Shown here: one piece after another, positions 1-12,795 of the stretch
Layout of the letters: each line of letters starts with the position of its first letter
Numbering within the stretch: position 1 is the stretch's first letter
Source of the DNA: Mucidula mucida
Lineage: Eukaryota > Basidiomycota > Agaricomycetes > Agaricales > Physalacriaceae
DNA length: 64,000 bases
NCBI GenBank assembly: GCA_015501055.1
Contig: JADNYV010000001.1
Span: 620,001-684,000 of the forward strand
Direction of reading: 5' to 3'
Program-made: the position numbers and the translations under genes
The notes under the pieces: generated by a model
The model's database searches: none
Seen by the model: the letters and a program-made list of their open reading frames with translations, nothing else
What the model was told of the DNA's origin: nothing

Positions 1-170
1 TTGTAGGCTGAGTCGGATGGTCTTTTCCGACCATCGCCCAAACCAAATATATTATATCATTGCCAACACATTGCTTGATGCGAGTGAAGTACATAAAGGT
101 ATTTGGGTGTTACTAATTGTGCTTTACGAGTTGTTCGCGTAAGGTTAGGGTTTCCCTCCTCTTGACCATC
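1..170. promoter_or_regulatory. Upstream region of TTI1 with telobox-like motif
   Basis: No gene is seen here. The stretch is the 5' flank of TTI1. It contains the 13-mer GGTTAGGGTTTCC at 143-155, about 15 bp before the start codon. The same 13-mer occurs in reverse orientation between DCD1 and PAB1. Promoter function is inferred from position only. Confidence 0.4.
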
Positions 171-3100
171 ATGTCATTGTCAGAGCCAGAGTCATCCAAA
201 CCCATCTTCCAGCGGGTAATATCGGTCATTTATACGCAGCTAGGTGATCTGATGATTGATTAGCTGAAAGCCGTCTGTGTGCCCCTGCTGGGCTCTGCCT
301 CTCTAAGCCCCGCTTCAATCCCCAAGACGTCCCAGCTTTTATCAGAGCTTATAGCCATTCTTCGCGACCTTCACGCGTCTGAAATCGTTCTTTCGGAATC
401 CATGATATCTTATACCTTCTTCCCCATATCATCTATCCTCAAGCGCAATGCTTCCGCCGATATTCCTAATCAAATACTCGAAAAGATCTTGTTGTCTTTG
501 GAGCTGCTGTCGGAGGACTGGTGGTGGACGTGCGACACGACGATATGGCAGCAGATCTTTATGCTTTCCGGCGCGATTTTGGGAGGAATGGAGATGCCGC
601 AAAAGGAACGCGACGATGAGACCAAGGAAGCCGCCGCGCGGTGCATTTGGTCGCTCTTGCGAATACGCGATGGAAACGATGAGCGAATACATGCCTACTT
701 TGCGGAACCTCGCTTCACTCTGTTTCAGGGATTCGCGCGTTCGCCAAAGTTCGTTCCTATCCTTGGCCAGACCTTGAACTCTCTTTTGACGGTCACTGAT
801 TCGCATTCCCTTTCTCTACAGATCACCAGTCTCAAAGTTGTTCACGTCCTTCTTTCCTCGTATTTCCCCGACGCGCTGCTTCCATCTGTACTTCCCGGCG
901 TCGTGAGCACCACATCCAAGTTGGCGCTGAATTCCAATCGTAAAGGTTGGGCTAATGGTGACCTTGTCTCAAACGCGCTCCTGGTTTTGTCGGAGATCGT
1001 CATCAAATCTATTGGCGACGATGTTTGCACGCGTGACGGTGCCATAAGACCCGTCCAGGATCTGGAGGATATAATTGATTTGGTCAACGAGCCTTCCCCG
1101 CCGCCGGCATCACATAGCGTTCCCTATGGCACGACACGAACGTCTTCGTGGCTTACTGGGACTTCTTCGCAGCTTCACATTGCCCTTAACGCCCTCACAC
1201 CTCTTGTCAAACATCCTTCTCCAGTTGCACTGGTGGCCCTTGGCAAAATGTCATCAGCCGTACTTCTTGCGACCCCCACCTCTCTTCCGCAATCACAGAC
1301 ACTTCTCTTGTCATTCCTTCTTTCCCTCTCCATCAATGACTTCCCTTCCGTTTCCAACGAAGCACATACAACACTTCTTGGGTTGTTATCAGCCAAGTCA
1401 AAGGCCCGTCACGTTTTTGTGCAGACACTCATGCTCCATACGCGTGACAACTTGCTCGCTCTCCCTCGACTGCTACCTCTGGTCGCGGACGCAAAGGTGG
1501 AGCACATCGCTGGGCTCGTGGAAGCCGTGTGTCGTCTCGCCACTTCTGATCGGGACGATTCACTACAGCTCAATGCCATCTCCTCCGAACTTGCGAGGCT
1601 GCTCGGCCCTGCAGGTGGCGTTGAAAAGTGGGGCTGGAGTTTGCTGTCGGTCCTGGAGTTTGTGAACCCGGCAATTGTCGTCACATCGACTTCCAGTGCT
1701 GCGTTGATGCTTGAGCATGGTACGGCACAAGAATGGCCTGTATTCCCGGATGTTATGTTCAAAAATGTGGCGCAGCGGAGCACGTATATGGCTTTGGTTA
1801 AAATGTTTCACGCTTTAGGTCGTGCTGCCGGCGATGGCTGCCTCTTTTCAGTGGAATGGTTTGTCAGTGTTGGACATAACGGCTCTGGGCCGAGATCTGT
1901 CGCTGCGCTGTGGTGTGCGTGTAGACTGTTGGAGGGATGTGCGCGGCTGAGTCTACTGTCTAGTATGACCTTGGAAGCCCTGGACTACCCGAAGAGTAGA
2001 CGGCTGTCGAAGCTTGCACGAGCGCTGGCTAAGAGCACGGGTCATTTGTGGGATCAGTCCGATGTCGAGATGCTGGATAAAGCACCTCCAGAGGATGTCC
2101 ATGGCGAGAACACGCTCGAAGTCCAACACGTGCAAGGTGTTGAGCAGGTAAAGGAAACCTTGAACATCTTACAGCGTGCTTCTACTGCAAAAACGACTCG
2201 TGTGGAACTACAGCCGATGCTACACAAATCATTACTTTTGCAACTCATCGCTATATGCAGTGGGATCTTACAAGCCCGCTTCAGCTCCCTCTTCATTGAC
2301 ACTTTGTACCCTGTCCTTCATTCTTTAGTGTCACCTGTTTCGCACCTCTCGAGCACCGCCCTAGCCTCGTTGAACTTTATAACTCTATCAACATCACATG
2401 CGTCTGCAGGCAACCTATTGTTGTCCAATTTTGACTATGTCCTCAACGCTGTCTCCCGTCGCTTAACAAGACGCTGGCTAGATGTTGATGCCACAAAAGT
2501 CCTTGTGATTATGGTTCGCCTTGTAGGAATCGGAATTGTCGAAAAGGCTGGAGATGTGGTCGAAGAGTGTTTCGATCGCTTGGACGATTATCATGGGTAT
2601 CATGTTCTTGTCGAGGGACTGATAGAGGTTTTGGTGGAGGTTACAAAAGTTGTTAAGCAGGACGGCGACAGCGTGCCGCCGGAGGTTTCAATTCGTTCTC
2701 GGGATCGCCCTGCTCAGGATTTCGAGGGCTTCTTTGAATGGTTCGCACACAGACATGAGCAGCCTGCTGAAGAGGAGGAAGACTACGGACCCGCGCCTCA
2801 TAAAGCCTGGGGAGGCAGTGAGAAGGAACCTCAGGATGATAACGAAACGCAAGATATACCAAGCGCTGCGACAGACGAGGAGCCCCCTCCAACTGCCACA
2901 CAGGCCTTGACGAAACAGATAGTCTCTAGGTCCCTATACTTCCTCACTCACCCATCACCAATCATTCGAGCGCGAATCTTAGCGCTTCTTTCTTCCTCCG
3001 TTGGAGTTTTACCTGGGAACGCCATCCTCCCTTCCATCCACTCAGTCTGGCCGATCATTCTGAATCGACTCTCCGATCCCGAACCATTCGTCGTCAGTGC

Positions 3101-3590
3101 CGCGGCATCGCTCGTCGAAGCGCTCTCCCGCAACGTTGGCACCTTTATGTTCAGACGCATATGGGACGACGTATGGCCGCGCTTCAAAGTGATGCTTGGA
3201 AAGCTTGATGCCAGTGATTCGCACAATGCGCTAGCGCGACGGGGACCCGGCGCCATTGGCACGGAGTCGGCATATACACATTCACATCGGCTGTACAGGT
3301 CACTTATCGTGACCATGACCGCTGCCACGAAGGGAGTGGATCCAAAAGACACGTCCGTGTGGGAAGTGATTGTGGCGTTTCGGCGATTCTTGCATTCGAA
3401 AGCTCACGAAGAGTTGCAGCAGTGCGCGAGGGACCTCTATGTAGCTGTTGGGGAAAATAACCCAGATGCGGTGTGGCTTGGACTTTATGCAACCTGTCAG
3501 GATTTGTCGATAAAGACACGATCTTTGAGGCAGCCCAAGTGGGATATCAAGGACAACGCAGATCGAATTTGTAAAGTATTAGAGATATAG
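171..3590 (+). CDS. TTI1: TELO2-interacting protein 1 (TTI1), HEAT-repeat protein
   Basis: TTI1 is a subunit of the TTT (Tel2-Tti1-Tti2) co-chaperone complex, which with Hsp90 stabilises PI3K-like kinases such as TOR, ATM and ATR. The protein is about 1123 residues, close to the human length of about 1090. It is helical throughout, in the manner of HEAT repeats. The conserved N-terminal stretch with FFPISSIL, IPNQILE and LSEDWWW is present, followed by a C-terminal HEAT region after an acidic linker (about residues 880-920). I place the start at ATG 171: a 45-nt first exon, a GT-AG intron at 216-263, and then an uninterrupted exon. A purely single-exon reading would have to begin with GTG at 279. 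The gene ends 62 bp from the convergent DCD1 stop codon. Family identity is from remembered motifs. The intron is inferred. Confidence 0.85.
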
Positions 3591-3652
3591 CAATTAAAAT
3601 GTATCAGTATGATAGTGTGATCTAAGTCTGGAGGTAAATGCAAGAAGGTGGT

Positions 3653-5051
3653 TCAGATTGCATTGAATGTGGTTGTAGAGGGCGGATGCCGTCTGAGGTC
3701 TACGCCGGCCTGTTCAAAAAGGGCAGCTGAAGCAGCATCTCTGAGTGAACAGATCAGGCGTCAGCTTAAGTGGTTGAATATGAATTGCTTACACTTTGTA
3801 GGACAGGTTGTAAACTACTGCTGTGACGCCAGTCTGGATGACCTTGACGGTACACTTGAGGCACGGACAACTGCGGTACGGATGAGAAATAAAACACGCG
3901 TTAGTCAGGCAAAGAAAACTCACGTATTGCAGTAAAGAACTGATCCGCCCACCCGTTCCCTGCCCGCTTCCAGCAACGCGTTCTCTTCAGCATGTAAGCA
4001 TATACAGTGATCCGAGTCATCGCCTGTGACAATGGTCTTGTTGCAGTGCAGACAACCACCTTCATTACAATTTAACAGGTGCCGCGGGGTACCGTTATAT
4101 CTATACAGTATCAGTATGATGCATCGCGGGGAACAAGATACTCACCCGGTTGCCACAATGCGATTATCTCTAACCAATATGGCTCCAACCCTTCTCTTCA
4201 TGCAATTCGATCGTTGTGATGCGAGAGATGCCAATGTCTAAAGCACGTTGAGCATTGCAGCGTGGAGAGGACGTGAACGCACCATGAAATATGTATCCCA
4301 ATCTGGGCGGAGATGTACAGCATCGAGTAGGTCGAGGTGACTGAGATGAACGTTAAAATCAATGATGGTGTTGAAGGTGTTGTTGACGGTCATGTGAACG
4401 AGATCCTTCATCCCGGACAGCGATTCAGACGCATTGATAGTTGGATTGCTGGTACCAAAGACAAGCTGGTCATCTTCTTGCACGAACGCTTCCAAGCTCG
4501 CGCTAAGTTGGATGTTATATAGGCAGCGATCCACAGTGCAACGACGTACCTTCCAGACCGATGGAATCGCGTGAGCAACGGTGCATCGATGCTCAACAAC
4601 ATAAAGAACGGCCGTTTCGTGAATGGCTCCACCAGCTCCCGAGTGCACAGATCCGAGGTCACGAATCTGCTTCGCCAATTCCGGGTAACATGGTCAAGCA
4701 TCTCCAAGGTAGACCTGAACGTCATGGTCATGTTCAGGCTACTCTTGAATGTGTGCGGAGTCGGTGAAGGACTGGGATCCATGGAAAGAAAGGAAAGATG
4801 CTTGTACGCGACGTCTTCCTCGTTGGGCAGAGTAGTATCCCCGGAGCCGTCGCTCGAGATGGAGGATCGTCGAGATTGTACGTCGTCGTATTCCTGATGT
4901 CCTCTGGGATGAAGGTGAGCTCCTTTGGTAGAAATAGAGCACGTACATCATCGAAACAGAGCCTGACGGGAGTGAAACCTTCTCGTGCCACCAGGAAATC
5001 TTCAACAGTGGACTTGCCAGCCGATCTTGTTCCTATTATCGCAATGAACAT
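3653..5051 (-). CDS. DCD1: Deoxycytidylate (dCMP) deaminase, fungal type with N-terminal P-loop domain
   Basis: The enzyme converts dCMP to dUMP, the substrate of thymidylate synthase. The reading starts at ATG 5051 with FIAIIGTRSAGKST, the N-terminal P-loop-like segment typical of fungal DCD1. The C-terminal half has the zinc deaminase signature: NGTPRH, NCNEGGC, HAEENALLE and CPCLKC. These supply the zinc-ligand His, the catalytic Glu and two Cys. At least five introns are needed. Donors lie after residues ending HRSGR, DTYFM, IVATG, LYCNT and SYKV, and every junction keeps the frame. The last codons read FNAI then TGA at 3653-3655. The gene is convergent with TTI1 and divergent from PAB1, with 486 bp between start codons. 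Both neighbours serve the folate/thymidylate branch, so shared regulation is possible but unproven. Confidence 0.93.
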
Positions 5052-5537
5052 GGCAAATTATGGCCCACTGGATGGCAGGTCTGTTGGGTATATGGGCGCG
5101 TGTCGTATTGCTTCAATGACAGATAACGAATGTCATGTCGAAGATGGCCGTACAAATGACAGTCGCATCCTGCTGATCGGTACTATTTGGTGACAAACCA
5201 AACAATGGCGACGATATCTGCAAAGTTGAATGCAATTTTACATGAATAGCCTGCAGAGCAATGTAGCACGACATACGTTTGACGATGGCCTCATTTTTAT
5301 GACGCGGAAACCCTAACCTCGGTCGTCTTGCCGCTTATTTGGTCCATATTTCGACTTGAATTTCGACCTCCATGCACATCCCCCCGTCTCCTCGATAGCA
5401 ATGATACACGGCCTAAAATCTTTCAAAAACACCATATTTAATCAGCAGCTATATTCACTGCAGCCCACATTGGCTTCACACTAGATCCGACAATCCTAAT
5501 TGCTTATAATCTACACCTGCAAAAGAGCCGGGAAATC
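5052..5537. promoter_or_regulatory. Bidirectional promoter region between DCD1 and PAB1
   Basis: These 486 bp separate the divergent start codons of DCD1 (minus) and PAB1 (plus). No convincing ORF lies inside. GGAAACCCTAACC at 5306-5318 is the exact reverse complement of the 13-mer upstream of TTI1. It resembles a telobox (AAACCCTAA). The regulatory role is inferred. Confidence 0.4.
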
Positions 5538-7874
5538 ATGACCATAGACGGCCCCAGAATTCTTCTCGTCGACTCCTACGACTCCTTCACGTACAAGTGC
5601 GTGCATCCATATAATCCACGAGACTCTGTTCTAACGTTTTCTGTCAGCCTAGCTTCTCTTCTTCGCAGATCTGTTCCTGGTTGTTCTATCCATATCATAA
5701 AGAACGATGACTTCAACATTCATCAGCTCCTCCCTTTCCTTCGACATTTCTCTGCAGTCGTGGTGGGTCCCGGTCCCGGTTCTCCAGAAATCGAGACGGA
5801 CATCGGTGTCGTCAGGGATTTATGGAAGTTGGCGGGCGATGATGTGTTGCCGATATTTGGCGTATGCCTAGGACTCCAGAGCTTCGTTTTGGAGTTCGGA
5901 GGTTGCATTCAACGCCTCTCTATTGTCAAGCATGGACAGATTTCTCGTATACAACACGACGGAAGCGACCTTTTCGAAGGCGTTGGACTTGTGGAAGCTG
6001 TTCGATACCACTCTCTTCACGTTACTTTGCCATCGGTGGCGGATTCCGACCTTCAACCGTTGGCTTGGGCGGATGATGAAGCTGACAACGGCCGCGTCCT
6101 CATGGCCGCTACACATAGAGATCTGCCCTTCTGGGCAGTCCAATATCACCCAGAGTCGGTTCGCACCAACGGTGGGGGTTTAGAAGTGCTGTCGAATTTC
6201 TGGCGACTGGCGAAACAGTGGTCGAGAAAACAAGGGAGAGTTCCTACGCCATGGACTGCAGACGCTCGCCAAGCTTTCGGGTTCCCTTGGCCTCATTATT
6301 CCACAACCTCGCCTGCCTCTGGCCTTCGTTTTACCCCTTCGGCTCTCCTTATCGTGCAGACTGAAGTACTAGTCCTTCCGTTGTTGACGGTGCCAGTAGT
6401 CTGCGAATTACTGGGGTCGTACAATGATGACAACCCTTTCGCTCTTCTCGACTCTGCAGCACATCCCGGCCGTTTTTCTATCATCGGTTGTCCAACGTTA
6501 ACATCCCCTCAGATCACATATTGGGTTGGTGATGAGAGCGTACATATCACTCGTGGCCAGCATACAATGAAGGAGCATATGGCGAGGAAGGATATTTGGT
6601 CTTGGCTTTCTGCGTACATGCTTGAACGCAAAGCTGTCGGCGGACATTCCGAGGTGCCGTTTTGGGCTGGATTTCTGGGGATTCTGAGTTACGAAGTTGG
6701 TTTACGCCAACTGGATGTGACTCCAAAGTCTAGTCAAGACGATCGCAGGAAACTTCCCCACCCAGATGTCAACCTCATCTTTGTGGAACGAAGTATTGTG
6801 ATGGACCATCTTACAGGCAAAGTCTATGTGCAATCCATCTCCCCCGACGATAATGAATGGCTTCGAGACATGGCCCAGACGCTATACCAGGCTTCTACGA
6901 GACCTACCGCCTCAAAATCTACGTCGTCAATCGCCGACTTTTGTTCGGAAGTGACGCTTCCGGACAAAGATAGTTATATCAGCGGAATCAAGACGGCAAT
7001 GGAACATTTGTTCTGCGGGGATTCGTACGAGCTGTGCCTCACAGCCATACACATATTCGGGCGTCACCTCAATCGTCATGGTCCAGATACAAAGCACTAC
7101 GCGAGCGCAACGCTGCTCCTCATTCAGCTTACTTCCGTCTCAAACCCACCACCTTCCTTTCCTCATCACCGGAACGTTTCCTCTCGTACTCCCGCTCCCC
7201 AGATTCATTATGCCAACTGCGACCGATAAAGGGCACCATTCGCAAAGGGCCAGGCATAGACCGAGCATACGCGGAAAAGGCTCTGGCTCAAAATCCGAAG
7301 GAGGTTGCGGAGAACCTGATGATTGTGGACCTCATTCGTCATGATCTCCATAGCGTCGTGGCGAAGATGTCCAGGTCACGCAGTTTTGTGGTGTCGAGGA
7401 GTACAAAACTGTTTGGCAACTCGTCAGTGTGATTGAAGGACGTCTCGGTAGTGGTTCCGGTGATTCTGACGGGCTGTTGGGGTGCAGGGTGTTGCAAGCA
7501 AGCCTGCCACCAGGTACACGGGCGTCCCATCTTTGTTCTTTTGATGTTGATATCTTTACAGGGAGCATGACTGGAGCACCGAAAAAACGCAGTGTTGAAA
7601 TCCTTCAAGACCTGGAGAGCAGTGATCGAAGTTTGTACTCGGGTGTGTTTGGGTATTGGTGTGTCAGTGGCTCGGGAGATTGGGCAGTAACCATTCGGAG
7701 CTGCTTCAAGTACGACGACCCACGACTGACGAGGAAGATTGGATTGTCGGTGCGGGAGGTGCGATCACTGCTCTATCGGACCCAGAGGCTGAGTGGGAGG
7801 AGATGGTTGTCAAATTGGGCAGTGTCCTTGGTATCTTTGAGCATTGTGAGCATGATGATGAAACGCATCCGTAG
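5538..7874 (+). CDS. PAB1: p-aminobenzoate (aminodeoxychorismate) synthase, fused PabA-PabB, with three apparent frameshifts
   Basis: The bifunctional enzyme makes 4-amino-4-deoxychorismate from chorismate and glutamine for folate synthesis. The N-terminal glutamine amidotransferase has GPGPGSPE, the nucleophile Cys in FGVCLGLQ and the His-Glu pair in QYHPES. The C-terminal chorismate-binding part has YELCLT, SSPERFL, KGTIRKGPG, DLIRHDLH, VEEYKTVWQ, GYWCVSG and VGAGGAITALSDP. An intron at 5597-5647 joins SFTYN to LASLL. The component I part sits in three successive frames. The shifts fall near 7045, 7360 and 7719, and each is repaired in principle by one extra base in a short C or G run. The terminal stop is at 7872-7874. 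This is either sequence error or a damaged gene: the conserved motifs on both sides of every break show little other decay. PAB1 is genetically linked to the A mating-type locus in Coprinopsis cinerea. Confidence 0.92.
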
Positions 7875-8031
7875 ACTTCAATCAGATTTGATGCAGTGCA
7901 CTGTACCTTCAACTGTACTGTACACGTGATACCTAGACGCCCAATAAATTTACGTCTTCATGGGACATCTTTTGGCTACTTCTTTCCTACTAACATCTCG
8001 GCTCATTTGACGAGCTATCAGGATACATACG

Positions 8032-9123
8032 ATGGACTCTGATGCACGTCCCTTCAGTCCACCGCCACCTAGCTATAGTGTGGGTGGTTCTCTCTTCCCG
8101 GAGAGCGAAAGCTTCAACTTCCACGGTCTCGGTAGAAGCCGAACGTTCGTCTGTTGCAGCTGCGATATTTTCCCCTGCTAGACTTTCACCACAACCCGAG
8201 CCTGTTGTCTTGACATGGTCACCGCCTCCACTACCTCAACCATATACATCGTATGTGCCAAATACTGAAGTTCTCCCGAGGTGAGTGCTTTTTCATGTTT
8301 GACATCCAGGTGAGTGCTCACTCTGACTGTTCAGTTATGCACCCGCCAACCCGTAAGTGCTCGACTACTAGTTGATCATCCATAGGTTACCTTTCCCTCC
8401 TTTGACAGTGTTACCTACATGTTCTCACCTTTTTCGCACGACTCTATGCTCCTCGTACCCTCCTCGGCATCTACCGATACGCGTCCAAAGTATTGCTTCA
8501 TGCCATCCTCGTTTATCACAAGTCAGTCTTAATTAACATCGGGACTGGCATGGTTTTCGGGTTACTTACTAAATGATGCACTTACAGCTGTGTGCGAAGG
8601 AGCAACGAGCGAAGGCTCACTGATTGGAAGTTTCGAGTACGTGGTTATGTAGCTATATGGTATGGGTACACTTGACTGATTGTCCACCAGGATGGGTATA
8701 GCAGACACACCCGCTACTGTGACGATTCACGGGAGACAGCATCGCATAAGGGATGTTCTGAAGAGGAGTGCGGGCGTCGTGAGTATCAAATTTCAACAAT
8801 CCTCCGCGGATTCAACAACTGTTCTGGGACTGTCAAGAAGAAAGTATACAGAAGGTATGATGTCTTCCGGGTGTTTAAAATCAACACTTGACATTATGTA
8901 GTGTTATTCCGGGAACACACAGGTCTTGTATGCCACATTTAAGCCACTCATCTCCATGCGCCTCCCCGACGAACCAGTCCAGTTGCAGACGCTCACAATA
9001 ATGCCGCCTGGACAGGATTATTTGGATGATATAATACTGACCATCCTCATACTTGAGCGGCGGAGACTGACACCGCTCAGATCAGCGTCGAAGGATCAGA
9101 GGAAACTGTTCAACTACAGCTGA
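8032..9123 (+). CDS. DUF6593-type protein, copy 1
   Basis: The gene encodes a basidiomycete protein of unknown function with a proline-rich N-terminus (FSPPPPSY, SPPPLPQPY). A domain that I assign to DUF6593 from memory follows. The domain signature reads VTYMFSPFSHDSMLLVP, CFMPSSFIT, GSLIGSFEMGI and, near the end, YLDDIILTILILERRR. Several introns are required. One model contains an 18-nt exon at 8335-8352 that supplies YAPANP in frame. The N-terminal splice is not settled: frame must change between about 8100 and 8170, and the donor there is unclear. Compared with copy 2 at 12.8-13.8 kb, this copy lacks about seven residues (the HISVNMN segment) between RPKY and CF. It lies just downstream of PAB1 on the same strand. 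Confidence 0.6.
8335..8352 (+). other. Putative 18-nt micro-exon of DUF6593 copy 1
   Basis: The stretch is bounded by an AG at 8333-8334 and GTAAGT at 8353. Including it joins the upstream LPQPY-type proline-rich exon to VTYMFSPF in frame through YAPANP. The call depends on the surrounding gene model. Confidence 0.45.
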
Positions 9124-9527
9124 AACTCAAAGGGAAGGTCGGATCTAGTCGGACTCCTCATCGTGTTGTATTATTAGGCTTCATTACCTCTTCGAACTGC
9201 TGGTGTGCAGTATATATATCTTCCAGCGCTACGACTGCGCGTATCCGATTATAATCGTCTCAGACCGGCAAGCGACTCCACCAAAGGAAAGCTCAAGTAC
9301 GTCGTATTACTATTACTGTAGAGTGACATGAAATGCAGGCCAATTGCTGTCGTGGGTATACTAAATGTATCAAAGGTGTCGTGGAATATACTATCGTCGT
9401 GGGTCTATGGTATCGTGAATGCATTATGTATGGTGAATTTGTGGTGAATGGCTCAGGAATCGTGAAATCTATGGGGATGACGGAATTAGAAGCAATCGAT
9501 CGGACGGAACCAATTTGGGCATACCAA
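9124..9527. other. Intergenic, convergent 3' flanks
   Basis: These 404 bp lie between the stop of DUF6593 copy 1 and the stop of the minus-strand low-complexity gene. A plus-strand ORF of 100 codons (9333-9635) runs antisense into the minus gene and shows no family motif, so I do not call it. I see no repeat or RNA gene here. Confidence 0.4.
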
Positions 9528-10153
9528 TCAATAAGAATACCTCCGCTTCCGTCGACTAGAGTGTCTGGAGCGGGAATGCGTGGAGTTGTCGCGTGTGGGC
9601 TTGGCATTCGTGTTGACGCCCATAAAAGTCATTAATCGAGAGAATACGCCTTTTTTCTGAGGCTGCGGCGCGTAATAATAAGCGGGGGCGCTTTGCTGAA
9701 CTGGTGACTGCTCATCGAAGCTCAGTAAGGACGAGACATATTCGGAGTCAAAAGTACGCACTGTTGCAACTACGGCTCTTCGTCCGGGAGGAGGAGGGGG
9801 AGGAGGGAAGTACGGCTGTGGTTGATATACATAGGATTGGTAGGGCTGCTGCACCGGAATCACTGGCGTTGTGTACGACCTGTCGGCTGGCGAGGCTGTG
9901 GTCTATGCCCCGAGCGAGTGTTGTCCGTGCTCGACCTCCGCGGCTGGGGTCTTGAACTTGACGAAGGGCGAGATGAAGACGACGAGCGTCTATGAGTACC
10001 ACCGCTGTAGGTATGCGACCTCTGAGGCGTCTTGGAGAGCGTTATGGGATTGGCAGGATTATGCCTCGACGTCTCGACAGCCCATCTATGAACGCTACGC
10101 TGCTTGGCTTTGTAGCGTTCGACAGCCTCCGGACTATAATCGTACTCAGTCAT
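9528..10153 (-). CDS. Basic Ser/Arg/Pro-rich protein of unknown function
   Basis: I do not assign a family. The reading begins at ATG 10153 with MTEYDYSPEAVERY, a start I recall from agaricomycete hypothetical proteins. A Ser/Arg/Pro-rich stretch with runs such as RRSSSSSRPSSSSRPQPRR follows. A second exon carries a polyproline run (FPPPPPPPG) and ends in a basic tail (SRHSSRRKRRYSY). The two halves are in different frames. A 53-nt GT-AG intron ending before RSYTTPVIPV joins them in frame, giving a protein of roughly 190 residues. No membrane segment is seen. Disorder and nucleic-acid or cytoskeletal binding are possible from composition alone. Confidence 0.5.
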
Positions 10154-10248
10154 GGTGGTGGAGAGTGAAAATCATTTGCTTATTTACGCGTGTATTGCAA
10201 ACACATCAATCCGGATCGACGGACCGACAGTTCCCGGTCGATTGCATC

Positions 10249-10285
10249 CTGCAGATCTTCTGCAGATCTTCTGCAGATCTTCTGC
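10249..10285. repeat. Tandem repeat, three copies of an 11-mer
   Basis: CTGCAGATCTT occurs three times head to tail (10249-10281), followed by a partial copy CTGC. It lies about 100 bp upstream of the start codon of the minus-strand low-complexity gene and about 100 bp beyond the aminotransferase stop. Confidence 0.8.
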
Positions 10286-10380
10286 GAGTTCTCAGAAGGA
10301 CCCATATTCGAGGCACATCACTAGTGATGGACAGTAAAATATAAAACCTTCAATATGTCAGCCTACGTCTCGTAATCCAA

Positions 10381-11991
<1,611 letters not shown>

Positions 11992-12795
11992 GATGATGCT
12001 GCGAGTGCTCGCGTAGACACAGTAGTAGATCCCGGTTTGGATTTCGTAGGATAGTGAGATCGTCACGGGTCCGGGTGTTTAAGGCAGGACAGCGATAAGG
12101 TGTACTGTCTGTGCAATTTAAGTATAAGGAAGCCACGCTTGACGGTACGAAACTGACTTGAAGTAAGTACCAAGGCCTTGATGGCTCCGGATTCCATATG
12201 CAGCACGACTTGATGATGATCAGATAAGAGTGGAATGAATTGCCCGCGGCGTGCGCACCGGTCTCGCTCACGTGTCAAGGTCTGCGCGCGACAAGAGACC
12301 TAATCTGGCCTCAGAAAAAGCGGCTTTCCAAGGGGACATATAAACACTAGGAGCGCCGACAGACGGTGCTTGTCTGCGCCACGCAGATATCAGCACTGCT
12401 TGCCGCCCAAACGAATCATTAATCACCGTCGCGTGTGGGGCTCAAGTAAGCTCTGGGGTTGAGCCCAACTTTGATGGAACGGTATATTAGTCCGCTTCAA
12501 GTACGAGGAATCATATGGTACGGTGACCTTTGTGATGGTGGGTACATTTCCTGGAAGAAGTAGCGCCAGCAGCTGAACGAGACGTGCTTGCCCTCAGGCT
12601 GGCAGGTCTAGGCAGGTCGATCATATCATCGGATTATGTAACCGGTCTCGCGAGTTGGCGTTCGCCGTGTGCACGTGTCCGTGTACGAAAGCACCTTCTG
12701 CGACACAGCATTGGATATTATGCGTACTGATAGGTCTCAATCCAGCTCTTGTGACATCTTTCACACCTGCCTCCACCTCCATCTATGGTGTCGTT
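11992..12795. other. Intergenic region between divergent aminotransferase and DUF6593 copy 2
   Basis: These 804 bp hold the two divergent 5' flanks. The short ORFs on both strands show no family motifs. I see no RNA gene or mobile element. Confidence 0.4.

Noticed and set aside
7034..7052. A very short intron explaining the first PAB1 frame change
   Set aside because: The only GT-AG pair of suitable phase nearby would be 20 nt long and would delete the conserved YELCLT motif, so a single-base break is the better reading.
9333..9635. Plus-strand ORF of 100 codons
   Set aside because: It overlaps the end of the minus-strand Ser/Arg-rich gene and has no recognisable motif.
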